Source of the DNA: a virus
Virus record (IMG/VR): IMGVR_UViG_3300009157_000028
Location: 1-42,602 of that record
Direction: 5' to 3' (one strand)
Length of the DNA stretch: 42,602 nucleotides
The notes under the pieces were generated by a model. That model was not told the DNA's origin and searched no databases. It saw only the letters and a program-made list of their open reading frames with translations. Made by a program: the position numbers and the translations under genes. Shown here one piece after another: positions 1-7,149 of the stretch; within the stretch, counting starts at the first letter, position 1, and the number at the start of each line of letters is the position of its first letter.

Positions 1-61
1 ATGCATAGGGGGGGTGTATCCTACGAAGCCCCCCCCTCCCTACCTAACATTAGTTTTAGAT
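1..61. other. Left-end G-run/C-run inverted repeat
   Basis: No gene is seen here. A run of eight G (8-15) and a run of seven to eight C (28-36) could pair as a GC stem with a loop of about 13 nt. No T-tract follows on the minus strand within the window, so it is not a standard terminator. It lies just downstream of the last minus-strand gene. It may be a terminator core, a genome-end feature or a packaging signal; the sequence does not decide. Confidence 0.35.
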
Positions 62-313
62 TTATGTTTGTTCAATAACTTCTTTCTCAACTTTAAGATA
101 AATTCCTAAAACATTCTCTTCAACGATCTCATCAATTGCATCTTCTATTGCCTGGTCCTGGTCAGCTTCACTAAATTGATCTGAATCTTTCAGGATCCTA
201 GCAAGGAAGGCGCTTGTATGATAACCGGATGTAACATCATAAGTGTACCAGGCGGGGAAGTCATCAAAAGGAGAGAAGGGGTTATCAATTGTTGTTAACA
301 TTACTTGTCTCAT
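62..313 (-). CDS. Small acidic conserved phage protein, function unknown
   Basis: An 83-residue acidic protein. The start is the ATG at 313, because GAAAGGAG sits 5 nt upstream; a longer reading from a TTG at 328 would use the ribosome site itself as coding sequence. It begins 11 nt after the stop of the RNA polymerase-like gene, so the two are probably co-transcribed. The segment around GYHTSAFLARI, then SEADQDQAIEDAIDEIV and NVLGIY, resembles a small protein I recall in many phages of Gram-positive hosts. No function is known to me and no catalytic motif or membrane segment is visible. Confidence 0.8.
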   Translation of the reverse strand: MRQVMLTTIDNPFSPFDDFPAWYTYDVTSGYHTSAFLARILKDSDQFSEADQDQAIEDAIDEIVEENVLGIYLKVEKEVIEQT

Positions 314-324
314 CTTCTCTCCTT

Positions 325-2994
325 TCAATCACTACTAACTGTAGCTTTGTCCAATGTACTTACTGACACACCAAGTTGTTGAGCTACTTGTGCTCTAGTG
401 TAACCAAGAGCAAGCATGTCAGTAGCTCTCTTAGTCATACTAGATGACATAAGTATGTCTGTCTTAGGTGTTGCTAACTTACGAATTGTATCAATGTCTG
501 CATGTGTAAGGATCTGGGATAGTTTTGATTCACTGATGGCGCCGGCTTGAATAGCATCCCATTCTGATTGAGTGATGTCTATTCTTTTAGCATCGGCCTG
601 TGTTCTTCTACGCATCTCCTCAATAGCCTGTCTTTTAATCTTCTTAAGTGTAGCCTCATCCATGTTAGGATTAGCATTACGCTTGTCCTTAACCAGAGCA
701 CCTGCTAGGATGTTGGCTTGTCTTTCAAGGGGGCGGTTCCTAATAGCCAGGTTTAGTTTAGCATTGAGGGATTCAACTTCTTTTGCATACGTTTGTTTAG
801 AGGAGGGGTTTACTTTTGTAGTGGGGGTTTTAACTGCATCAAGACGGGCGGTATTAGCTAGAGCCTTAAGTTTATTAGAATGATTACCATACAACACTTC
901 CATAGGGGTACCTGATGAAAGAGTATGTGCATCCTTTGTAAGCGCTAGCTTAGAGATCTTTGTTACAAGTGGTTTCCCTGTCTTATAACTTACCTTACCA
1001 CTAGGAGTAAACTCTAACTCACCAGTCTCTCTATTAATTGGCCCACCTAGAGAGGCCTTCCTTGGTTCCCTATGGGGGATACGAACTTCAGACTTACGTC
1101 GAGAGATAAGCGTTGATGCGCCTAGCCCACCTTCTGGTTGTTGCTGATACTTTTGCTTAAGCTTCTTAATTCCATTATCATTATAAGATTGTTTGTGATT
1201 AAGGTTATGTTTCTCAGCATCAATAACTACCATCGAATGTCTAAGAGCAGCAGCCTTCTCATCTAGAGAAGCACCTCTAAGAGACATGTCAGTAATAAGA
1301 TTCGAAATTTTACCCATCTCTGTTTGCGTATTACGCATCGGCTCCATACCCTCATATGCTGGGTACGATGCACGAGGATCAAAGTTCTTCAACGCATCTA
1401 AAGCTGGGGATGTTGTAACTCTATTTGAATTATTAGGAATTACAAGAACAGTGTCGCCATCGAAGTCTGCGCCTGACAACCATTGCGCTACACTGTGATG
1501 AATTCCAACAACATCTTTTGAATCACCAAGAAGCTTTCTTCCTTCTGCATTTCTGTTGTTAACAATAAGTTCTGGGATTTCAAATGTACCACCATGTGGA
1601 TGACGAACTAGAACAACTCGCTCACCATCATTATAATTGGGGGCATAGATTTGACCAGGCTTAACTGTAGCGAGAGGAAGAATAACATGAATCCCTTGGC
1701 GTGGGAGAGCCGCTGCTTGAAGATGAACTGCGGCCGAGTCAGTAGAATCAGCAAAAGCTAAGAGCATCTTCTTACGAACTGTCGGATTAGTAAGCCTCAT
1801 GATAGCTTCATAATCATTCTGACGACGCTCATAAGTCATGTCAAGTTGTGCTTTAGCAAGCTCTCTACTCTGCTTAGACAACATCTGTGACGATAGATTT
1901 CTAGACCATTCGGCCCATCTTCCCTCTTCATTAACAATATTCATAGCAGATACTACACGCTCATCAGACTTACCTGGATTCTCCACAATTTGACGACGAA
2001 TATAAGATTTAAATGGATTATCAGGATCATCTTCAATCTTCTTCATAGCATCAAGTTTATGACCAGTATCAGTCTTACTGGTATTAAATTGAAGATCTAC
2101 ACCATCAGGAAGATCATCTTTAAGTACTGCCATACCCTTAAGATAATGTGTATCTGAAACCGCGATTCGAACTTGAGAATACTTCTTTCCTCCAAGAGAA
2201 AGATCATCTACGCCTGGCCGAACATAAATAACTCCATCAGCCTTAGCGCCACCTTCAGGCCCATAAACAACTTGAATACGCTTTGGATCCACTTGGATGG
2301 GGGGATGAATTCCATAATTAGTTCTACCATGATCATCAGAGAACTTTGTAATTTGTTGAATATTATCCCTATTCCTTTGAACTTCTCCCCATGTTGTACC
2401 TGGAGGACAAAGAACCTTCATGTTAGTATCACGACCACTTAAGACTTGCGGAACCTTCACATTATGAACTGTATATCCTTCATCCTTAAGTGACGCCACA
2501 GCATTATTAAGCATTGTGGAACTAACACCAATATGATTCTCTACACCACTACCAATATCAATGAATGTCTTTTCAGCTACTTGTTCTTTAAGCATAGACG
2601 TTGTGGTTTGCATAATAGTAGCTTTATCCTTAGCACCAGGAGCAAGCCATGATCTAACTGTTGCTTCAGGAGCACCCATTCGAGTTGCAATACTATTAGT
2701 TGAATATCCTTTATCCTTCAACCGTTGTGCCTCTGCAATATTAGCTGCTTTAAGTGCATTCTTTACATTAGACATCTTAGCCCTGAAATCAGTTGTAGAC
2801 ATTCCCATGCCTTGAGCAATTTGAGTATCCTTTTGGCCCTTAGACCTTAGATCATTAACATAATCAACCCATGAAAGATTACGCATATTCTCAGTGTAAG
2901 AAGTATCTGCATTACCACCAGAACCCCAAGGGTATCTACCTGAATGACGGGGTGTACCATAATGCAACAAATATACTTCTTCATCAAGCTCCAC
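325..2994 (-). CDS. Single-chain DPBB RNA polymerase-like protein (YonO/QDE-1 type)
   Basis: An 889-residue protein with a GTG start and GGGGGTGA upstream. Residues 508-516 read GADFDGDTV, which contains the DFDGD signature that binds catalytic magnesium in the beta-prime subunit of cellular RNA polymerases and in single-chain relatives such as YonO. The preceding region (about 420-500) is rich in predicted beta strands, as expected for double-psi beta-barrel cores. Residues 11-26 hold the tag HYGTPRHSGRYPWGSG. Helix-turn-helix-like segments lie near residues 55-75, 95-115 and 870-885. It is the third gene behind a degenerate copy of the phage promoter (3880-3905), after two nucleases. I infer that it transcribes phage genes. 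Template and promoter preference cannot be read from sequence. A non-polymerase role for the DFDGD fold is the main alternative. Confidence 0.75.
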   Translation of the reverse strand: MELDEEVYLLHYGTPRHSGRYPWGSGGNADTSYTENMRNLSWVDYVNDLRSKGQKDTQIAQGMGMSTTDFRAKMSNVKNALKAANIAEAQRLKDKGYSTNSIATRMGAPEATVRSWLAPGAKDKATIMQTTTSMLKEQVAEKTFIDIGSGVENHIGVSSTMLNNAVASLKDEGYTVHNVKVPQVLSGRDTNMKVLCPPGTTWGEVQRNRDNIQQITKFSDDHGRTNYGIHPPIQVDPKRIQVVYGPEGGAKADGVIYVRPGVDDLSLGGKKYSQVRIAVSDTHYLKGMAVLKDDLPDGVDLQFNTSKTDTGHKLDAMKKIEDDPDNPFKSYIRRQIVENPGKSDERVVSAMNIVNEEGRWAEWSRNLSSQMLSKQSRELAKAQLDMTYERRQNDYEAIMRLTNPTVRKKMLLAFADSTDSAAVHLQAAALPRQGIHVILPLATVKPGQIYAPNYNDGERVVLVRHPHGGTFEIPELIVNNRNAEGRKLLGDSKDVVGIHHSVAQWLSGADFDGDTVLVIPNNSNRVTTSPALDALKNFDPRASYPAYEGMEPMRNTQTEMGKISNLITDMSLRGASLDEKAAALRHSMVVIDAEKHNLNHKQSYNDNGIKKLKQKYQQQPEGGLGASTLISRRKSEVRIPHREPRKASLGGPINRETGELEFTPSGKVSYKTGKPLVTKISKLALTKDAHTLSSGTPMEVLYGNHSNKLKALANTARLDAVKTPTTKVNPSSKQTYAKEVESLNAKLNLAIRNRPLERQANILAGALVKDKRNANPNMDEATLKKIKRQAIEEMRRRTQADAKRIDITQSEWDAIQAGAISESKLSQILTHADIDTIRKLATPKTDILMSSSMTKRATDMLALGYTRAQVAQQLGVSVSTLDKATVSSD

Positions 2995-3005
2995 AACTCA
3001 CCCCC

Positions 3006-3566
3006 TTAGAATAGATCAGAAGTCTTCATTACTTCGATTTGCTGATCGAACTCTACGATCTTATCCATAATACCTAAAATGGTTTCAGGATATGGTTCAA
3101 ATACTCGAATCTCATCTCTTTGATAAATTCGAAGTTCGATCTCAATATCGAAAGGGCTAACGCTATACTCTAAACAAAACAGGGCTGCATAAATTTCGAG
3201 TTGGTGTTCTGAGGTAGGAGTTATTCCAGTTTTCAAATCATGAATTCTCAACTTATTACGACGGAAACAAATAGTATCCGCAGAACCAAAACAATTTGGA
3301 GAATAATATAACGGTTGATCACAAACCATACGATACCCAATAGCATCATTGACATATGTGGATAACGCTTTGTTTCCTCTTGCTAGCTTTATCCCTAAAC
3401 GAATTGCTTCATGAGCTAAGGCATGAAGGTCTGTTCCTCGCCTCGCTGCAGTAGCAGCAACATAACGAGCCTCAAGCTTCTGATCAGAATAGTTAAGCCA
3501 ATGATAAGCGCTTGGACTAAGAAATGCGTGACGGCCTGTCAAATCCGAATGCGCGTTGAAGATCAT
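3006..3566 (-). CDS. RecB/Cas4-like PD-(D/E)XK exonuclease
   Basis: A 186-residue protein. I choose the ATG at 3566 because AGAGGG lies 9 nt upstream; it then overlaps the end of the VRR-NUC gene by 50 bp in another frame. The centre holds FGSADTICFR and, shortly after, IHDLKTG, the D...(D/E)xK pattern of RecB-family nucleases, followed by HQLEIYAALF, which matches the downstream Q/E-containing helix. The family degrades or trims DNA ends and often takes part in phage recombination or host DNA breakdown. There is no helicase domain, so partners are likely, for example the SF2 helicase at 4644-5825. The four-Cys Fe-S cluster of true Cas4 is not evident. Confidence 0.75.
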   Translation of the reverse strand: MIFNAHSDLTGRHAFLSPSAYHWLNYSDQKLEARYVAATAARRGTDLHALAHEAIRLGIKLARGNKALSTYVNDAIGYRMVCDQPLYYSPNCFGSADTICFRRNKLRIHDLKTGITPTSEHQLEIYAALFCLEYSVSPFDIEIELRIYQRDEIRVFEPYPETILGIMDKIVEFDQQIEVMKTSDLF

Positions 3567-3828
3567 CCAACACATCCCTCTCATTTTCCGGATTAATAAA
3601 TGAGGCGAATGACATTTCATCAAGCAAACCAATGTAATGTTCTTGGTTAGGTTGAAAACTTGAATCGCCGGTAAGCTTGACTTCGAGCATAGCCCAAGTG
3701 GGTCCAAACAAAATTAGAATGTCTGGAACACCTTGCAGATATGATGGATCATTCTTTAGAATAACACAACCAGGTAGAAGATTTCTAAGCTTTCCAATGA
3801 GTTTTCGCTGGTATTCGGCCTCATTCAT
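3517..3828 (-). CDS. VRR-NUC domain nuclease
   Basis: A 103-residue protein, the length of a stand-alone VRR-NUC domain. The start is the ATG at 3828, with GCGAGG 7 nt upstream. A TTG at 3843 would add five residues but lacks a ribosome site. Visible motifs are an N-terminal E-x-x-x-Q (NEAEYQRKL), the GVPDILIL segment with the catalytic Asp, and LEVKLTG with the E-x-K pair, then a Q-containing tail (QPNQEHY). The fold cuts branched or structured DNA in phage and repair proteins. It is the first gene after promoter 3880-3905 and overlaps the RecB-like gene, so the two nucleases are probably made together. Confidence 0.85.
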   Translation of the reverse strand: MNEAEYQRKLIGKLRNLLPGCVILKNDPSYLQGVPDILILFGPTWAMLEVKLTGDSSFQPNQEHYIGLLDEMSFASFINPENERDVLDDLQRAFGFDRPSRIS

Positions 3829-3879
3829 GCTGTGACCTCGCAAAAGAGAGTAGGAATGTAAGAGATACTCTTCCTATTC

Positions 3880-3905
3880 ATTACAATCGATGTTTTTTTT
3901 ACAGG
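3880..3905 (-). promoter_or_regulatory. Phage promoter copy 1 (degenerate upstream box)
   Basis: The minus strand reads CCTGTA, a 14-bp spacer, then TGTAAT. The spacer keeps ACA at its positions 7-9 and GAT at 12-14, as in the other 12 copies. The CGCA core is changed to TGTA. It lies in front of the VRR-NUC, RecB-like and RNA polymerase-like genes. Confidence 0.6.
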
Positions 3906-3916
3906 TTTATATATTA

Positions 3917-4411
3917 TTACATTACATGTATAAATAATTGACCTGTAGGGAAGACAACGGTTTCATTATAGATGGAAGTTAGAATATCCACACAGAGTAA
4001 TCCATTCATAATAGCTGCTTGAACCACTGAATTATACTGTGTTTGACTAACCACATCAATAACTGGGAAGGATGTATACCATGGTGGATCGATACTAAAT
4101 TGATGCTTATACCTCCAAGCGAACCAACGAGGTCTCCATACGATATTGTCAGCCCTCATATTGTAGACATCGCAATCCAAGATGATAGGGGTATCAAATT
4201 GATCTGATTCACCAGGAACGAATGTTCTAGCCACCATACACTTGACTGAATATCTTGTTTGGTGCCCATCTCTGACTAACCCTACGCTTAACTCTCCTTG
4301 TGTGTTGGGGGTTAGGATCATATCTCTTCCGGTACGATGGTTGATTATCCTACCATAGTTAGTAACGGAATAATTAGGATAATCCTCTATTGGTCTCTCG
4401 ATTTCTCTCAT
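3917..4411 (-). CDS. NUMOD4-type protein with degenerate HNH region
   Basis: A 164-residue protein with ATG at 4411 and GAAAGGAT 3-4 nt upstream. Residues 5-30 (PIEDYPNYSVTNYGRIINH) match the NUMOD4 DNA-binding motif found in phage HNH homing endonucleases. Further on, VARTFVPG and YNMRADNIVWRP align with the flanks of the usual HNH_3 core, but the expected catalytic NHIDGN segment is replaced by ILDCDVY, so the key His appears lost. The remaining 60 residues are unrecognised. I infer a homing-endonuclease-derived protein that may bind DNA without cutting it. It stands alone between two AT-rich or structured intergenic regions. Confidence 0.65.
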   Translation of the reverse strand: MREIERPIEDYPNYSVTNYGRIINHRTGRDMILTPNTQGELSVGLVRDGHQTRYSVKCMVARTFVPGESDQFDTPIILDCDVYNMRADNIVWRPRWFAWRYKHQFSIDPPWYTSFPVIDVVSQTQYNSVVQAAIMNGLLCVDILTSIYNETVVFPTGQLFIHVM

Positions 4412-4563
4412 TTTATCCTTTCAGATAATATATAAACAATTCCGGCGTTTTTCGGCAAATAGGCGTTTTTTATATATGTGAAAACTTTCTACATAATTTG
4501 CGTTTTATATATTATTACTTTGTATAATATATAATACTACTATATTATATTGAGGGTAGTATA
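4412..4563. other. AT-rich intergenic region with promoter-like boxes
   Basis: About 150 bp, nearly all A and T, with several TATAAT-like hexamers on the minus strand (for example near 4505-4550) and TATATTAT close to 4425. It contains no copy of the 26-bp phage promoter. It probably holds the promoter of the NUMOD4 gene, but the exact site cannot be chosen. Confidence 0.4.
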
Positions 4564-4576
4564 AGAAATGCATAAA

Positions 4577-4638
4577 TGCCGTACAGAGCCGTTTCCCCAG
4601 CTCAGAATACCGGCATTCTCCCGTCAAACCATACGGCA
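4577..4638 (-). ncRNA. Structured RNA candidate, three-way junction
   Basis: Between the SF2 helicase stop and the NUMOD4 gene an outer 7-bp stem (4577-4583 with 4632-4638) encloses two hairpins: 4586-4591 with 4598-4603, and 4604-4608 with 4615-4619. One pair in the first hairpin is G-U only if the RNA is the minus-strand copy, which supports that direction. The anticodon-like loop has six nt and no T-arm is present, so it is not a tRNA. It may be a terminator, a processing site or a small regulatory RNA. Confidence 0.45.
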
Positions 4639-4643
4639 CGGCA

Positions 4644-5825
4644 CTAAATAAATGCCGGTTTTTGCCACTTTTTTAGCCATTTTCCCTCATTGAACGACTT
4701 TTTGTTACGTAAAGCCTCCTTTACCGCTCGATCGATAGCTGAGTCACTAATCAATACGTAATAGTAAAGTTTCTTGAATTTGGTATCCATCCTATCAATT
4801 CGCCCCTGAGATTGAATGTAGTTTCTGTACGAATACGTCAAGGAATAGAGGATCATGGCGTCAGTTTCGGTGCAATTCCACCCTTCAGATCCCGAGTTGT
4901 ATTGCACTAGATACACCCATTTGTCAGTATCAGGCACCGGTTGCTTACGATGTCCATTCCATTCAGCTACCACAATCCCATCCGCTAGGCCCCTCAAGAT
5001 ATCCAATTCATAATTGAAATTGTAGAAGATAATCAATTTAGGGTGAGTCCTCATCAGCTCCATGACCATCTGAAGCCTACTAGGATCTGTATTGACGATC
5101 TTCCTCATCACACGAAAAAGCTCACCTACATCCTTAATAGGCCGATCCTCATAAGGATGCCAACGTTTCTTAGTAGCCATATTCCACTTATCATGGTCGT
5201 ACCCAACATCTAAGTAGTTCACCACTCGCTCGACATCGCTTTCGAATGGCATCTCTACTAAGATATCGTTCCTCAACTTCTCGAGACGATCCTCACCTAA
5301 GTAGCGTGAGATGATAGGGAATTTTACATACGGAACATAGACGACATGTTGACGCTTGAAGTCAGTGATGTTCTTGTACCAGCCGTTAGCTATGAAGACG
5401 GGGGCGTAGTCGATCCAGGTGTCTCCTGGGGTTGCACTGAGCAAGACCCAGCTGTTTCCTCTGGCAATTCCAATGAAAGACTTGACCCAAACTCCAGATC
5501 CAACAACACGCTGTTCGTCGAAAATGAAGAAGGCGTCCCGTATATCCGTATATTTACTAACATTGTTCCAGGAGTCAACGGTAATCTTTCCAGCATACGA
5601 GAAATCTCTCTTAGTGCTAATCCCAAATTTTGCAGCTGTTCCATCCCAATCGAGACTGTCACGCTTTTTAGCTGTGGTGATGACATATAGATCCTTCTCC
5701 TTGTGGTCCTTCAAATAATACGCTAATGCGGTTATCGTCTTACCCGTTCCTACTCCCCCATACAAGATCTTACCGCTAGCTAAGAGCTCTACAGCTATCT
5801 TCTGATGTTCCCTTAGTTCTATCAT
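4644..5825 (-). CDS. SF2 DEAD/DEAH-type (SNF2-like) DNA helicase
   Basis: A 393-residue protein with ATG at 5825 and a strong GGGAGGTGAG site. Motifs in order: Q-like REHQ near residue 6, Walker A GGVGTGKT near 23-30, motif Ia VITTAKKR, motif II FIFDEQ (DEAx-like), motif III LLSATPGD, motif IV region IIFYNF, motif V NSGSEGWNCTETD and motif VI QSQGRIDRMDT. These define an ATP-dependent superfamily 2 helicase or translocase close to phage SNF2/DEAD proteins. Such enzymes assist replication or recombination. With the VRR-NUC and RecB-like nucleases downstream it could form a DNA processing set. It follows a 75-residue unknown gene with 39 bp between. Confidence 0.9.
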   Translation of the reverse strand: MIELREHQKIAVELLASGKILYGGVGTGKTITALAYYLKDHKEKDLYVITTAKKRDSLDWDGTAAKFGISTKRDFSYAGKITVDSWNNVSKYTDIRDAFFIFDEQRVVGSGVWVKSFIGIARGNSWVLLSATPGDTWIDYAPVFIANGWYKNITDFKRQHVVYVPYVKFPIISRYLGEDRLEKLRNDILVEMPFESDVERVVNYLDVGYDHDKWNMATKKRWHPYEDRPIKDVGELFRVMRKIVNTDPSRLQMVMELMRTHPKLIIFYNFNYELDILRGLADGIVVAEWNGHRKQPVPDTDKWVYLVQYNSGSEGWNCTETDAMILYSLTYSYRNYIQSQGRIDRMDTKFKKLYYYVLISDSAIDRAVKEALRNKKSFNEGKWLKKWQKPAFI

Positions 5826-5864
5826 CTCACCTCCCTTATAATGTATAATATTCGAAAAACTACC

Positions 5865-6092
5865 CTACTTTGGGACGATTGCGAAGAACCCGTTAAGAAG
5901 AGCCACACCCTTCTCATATGCTGCATCGAAGCCCGCTTGGTTCAAGACACCTTGATATCTCACTTCTCCATTATCTCCGAAGTCGGTGACCATGATGTAT
6001 CCGACAGGGAAGATATCCGCATCGATCTCTCCATAACGTAATAGTAGCTCTTGTTGGTTCTCGCTTGTTATCATTATACCCTTCATCGCCAT
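5865..6092 (-). CDS. Hypothetical small protein
   Basis: A 75-residue protein with ATG at 6092 and AAGGAGGACT upstream. A second in-frame ATG two codons on is less well spaced. No motif is recognised; the sequence mixes acidic stretches (GEIDADIF, DFGDNGE) with short hydrophobic segments and looks soluble. It lies downstream of a terminator at 6131-6163, so it is expressed by read-through or from a weak promoter I cannot locate. It precedes the SF2 helicase. Confidence 0.7.
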   Translation of the reverse strand: MAMKGIMITSENQQELLLRYGEIDADIFPVGYIMVTDFGDNGEVRYQGVLNQAGFDAAYEKGVALLNGFFAIVPK

Positions 6093-6130
6093 ACCAAGTC
6101 CTCCTTGTCAGAAAAAAGTAAATGCGTGTG

Positions 6131-6163
6131 AAAAAGGAAACCTACATTTCTGTAGACTTCCTT
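6131..6163 (-). terminator. Rho-independent terminator
   Basis: On the minus strand AGGAAGTCTACA pairs with TGTAGGTTTCCT across a GAAA loop and runs into TTTTT. It directly follows the 58-residue membrane protein gene. Confidence 0.85.
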
Positions 6164-6169
6164 CTGAAT

Positions 6170-6346
6170 TCACTTGCTCTTCCGGTTCTTTCGGGCCTTC
6201 CGACATTGACGAACCTTCACCAGGACGTAGACGCCTCCGACGATGACTGCCATCTTGACCAGATCACTCTTGACCTGATTGATGTCACTCACCTTCTTGG
6301 CTTCCAACGTCTTGTTGACGATCTCCTCGACGGTTGAATCCTTCAT
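6170..6346 (-). CDS. Small single-pass membrane protein
   Basis: A 58-residue protein: acidic N-terminal helix (KDSTVEEIVNKTLEAKKV), a hydrophobic segment near residues 31-44 (KMAVIVGGVYVLVKV) and a basic tail (RKARKNRKSK). The positive tail suggests that the C-terminus stays in the cytoplasm. ATG at 6346 has AAGGAGG 5 nt upstream. It forms a full cassette with promoter 6376-6401 and terminator 6131-6163. Function unknown; tiny membrane proteins of this kind recur in the 17-20 kb region. Confidence 0.8.
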   Translation of the reverse strand: MKDSTVEEIVNKTLEAKKVSDINQVKSDLVKMAVIVGGVYVLVKVRQCRKARKNRKSK

Positions 6347-6375
6347 GATTCCTCCTTATTAGTAGTGTTTCTTTC

Positions 6376-6401
6376 ATTATAATCGGTGTAAATCATGCGA
6401 A
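6376..6401 (-). promoter_or_regulatory. Phage promoter copy 2
   Basis: Minus strand: TTCGCA, 14-bp spacer with ACA at 7-9 and GAT at 12-14, TATAAT. It abuts the stop codon of the upstream gene and lies 30 nt before the start of the 58-residue membrane protein gene. Confidence 0.8.
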
Positions 6402-6626
6402 TCATACGTCCTCTATTGACACGATTTGAGCCGCATAAAGAGAAAAGATGCCCTCATTGTCTTCGAATAAGACCATTCCAGCCTTGATGATCTCGTCGAC
6501 AGGCGCCACTATCATCTCACCAACAACATAATAAAGCTGATTGATATCCTCTTCCTCGAGGCGGTTACAAATCTCGATAATCGCAAAAGGACCATTGACC
6601 CAAGTCAACCGGACCTTCTTCGCCAT
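6402..6626 (-). CDS. Hypothetical small acidic protein
   Basis: A 74-residue protein starting at ATG 6626 with GGGGGGAAT upstream. It has a basic first six residues, then an acidic body (RLEEEDINQLYYVVGEMIVAPVDEI). No membrane segment or known domain is recognised. It sits two nt after the stop of the 56-residue membrane protein and ends against promoter copy 2. It is probably the last gene of the operon that begins at 7772. Confidence 0.75.
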   Translation of the reverse strand: MAKKVRLTWVNGPFAIIEICNRLEEEDINQLYYVVGEMIVAPVDEIIKAGMVLFEDNEGIFSLYAAQIVSIEDV

Positions 6627-6627
6627 G

Positions 6628-6798
6628 TTATTCCCCCCAGAGATCTCGTTCCTGTTGATCCTCTACATCTCGAATTTCTTTCATTCCCTTAAGCCCCCGG
6701 AGAATAGCGTGCGTGATCGCAGCGATCCACATGAAGGCTGCGACCATCACAACAATGAAGTTGAGTCCTTGCTGGCTCAGCCCCCAGCCCCGTCTCAA
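6628..6798 (-). CDS. Small single-pass membrane protein, TTG start
   Basis: A 56-residue protein predicted from an overlap: its TTG start shares bases with the TGA stop of the zinc-ribbon gene (TTGA). After a short basic N-terminus a hydrophobic helix (about residues 13-33, NFIVVMVAAFMWIAAITHAIL) is followed by a charged tail ending RDLWGE. AAGAAG lies just upstream. The tight coupling at both ends supports a real gene. Function unknown. Confidence 0.65.
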   Translation of the reverse strand: MRRGWGLSQQGLNFIVVMVAAFMWIAAITHAILRGLKGMKEIRDVEDQQERDLWGE

Positions 6799-7043
6799 GG
6801 CTTCTTCTTATCTTTCTCCCAGTCGAAGATATTCACCACGTTCTCTGCAGTATGCTTGAATCCGCTTTGCACTCGATCCTCTCGAATCTGATAACGCCCA
6901 GAGTCAAGGCAGTCAGCACAAAGCTCGAAGTCGTTTAGAGCACCGGTAATCGAGACAATAACAAACCCAGCCGGTTTACCGCAATCCTTACACGTTCCGG
7001 CCAACGGCTCATCAAGATGGTACCCAACAATGTCAACTTCCAT
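6795..7043 (-). CDS. Small zinc-ribbon protein
   Basis: An 82-residue protein. ATG at 7043 has AAGGAGG 6 nt upstream, which settles the start against longer readings. Two Cys pairs, C18-x2-C21 (CKDC) and C42-x2-C45 (CADC), 20 residues apart form a likely zinc ribbon. The C-terminal part is charged. Zinc ribbons of this size bind nucleic acid or proteins; no specific role can be named. It overlaps the following membrane protein gene by 4 nt. Confidence 0.8.
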   Translation of the reverse strand: MEVDIVGYHLDEPLAGTCKDCGKPAGFVIVSITGALNDFELCADCLDSGRYQIREDRVQSGFKHTAENVVNIFDWEKDKKKP

Positions 7044-7056
7044 TCGTGCCTCCTTG

Positions 7057-7137
7057 TCAGAAAATCTTAATGGCGATAATGACTGCACATACTGCTGTGA
7101 CAACGTTCGCAACGGTGTTGATTGCGATTCGTTCCAT
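7057..7137 (-). CDS. 26-residue membrane micro-protein
   Basis: The predicted peptide is a single hydrophobic helix (TVANVVTAVCAVIIAI) with a Met-Glu-Arg head and a Lys-Ile-Phe end. ATG at 7137 has AGAAGGAG 7 nt upstream, and the next gene's ribosome site begins right after the stop. The spacing fits the neighbouring operon genes exactly, which is why I accept so short a gene. Function unknown. Confidence 0.6.
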   Translation of the reverse strand: MERIAINTVANVVTAVCAVIIAIKIF

Positions 7138-7149
7138 CGGTTTCTCCTT

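Noticed and set aside
3826-3882. 18-codon leader ORF before the VRR-NUC gene, ending in an ATGA overlap
   Set aside because: Its ATG is part of the promoter -10 element (TGTAATGA), upstream of any likely transcription start.
4577-4638. tRNA gene
   Set aside because: Seven-bp outer stem looks like an acceptor, but the central loop has six nt and no T-arm or GTTC motif is present.
5390-5718. Several ORFs on both strands inside the SF2 helicase gene
   Set aside because: All are shadows of the helicase frame with its full set of motifs; none has a ribosome site.
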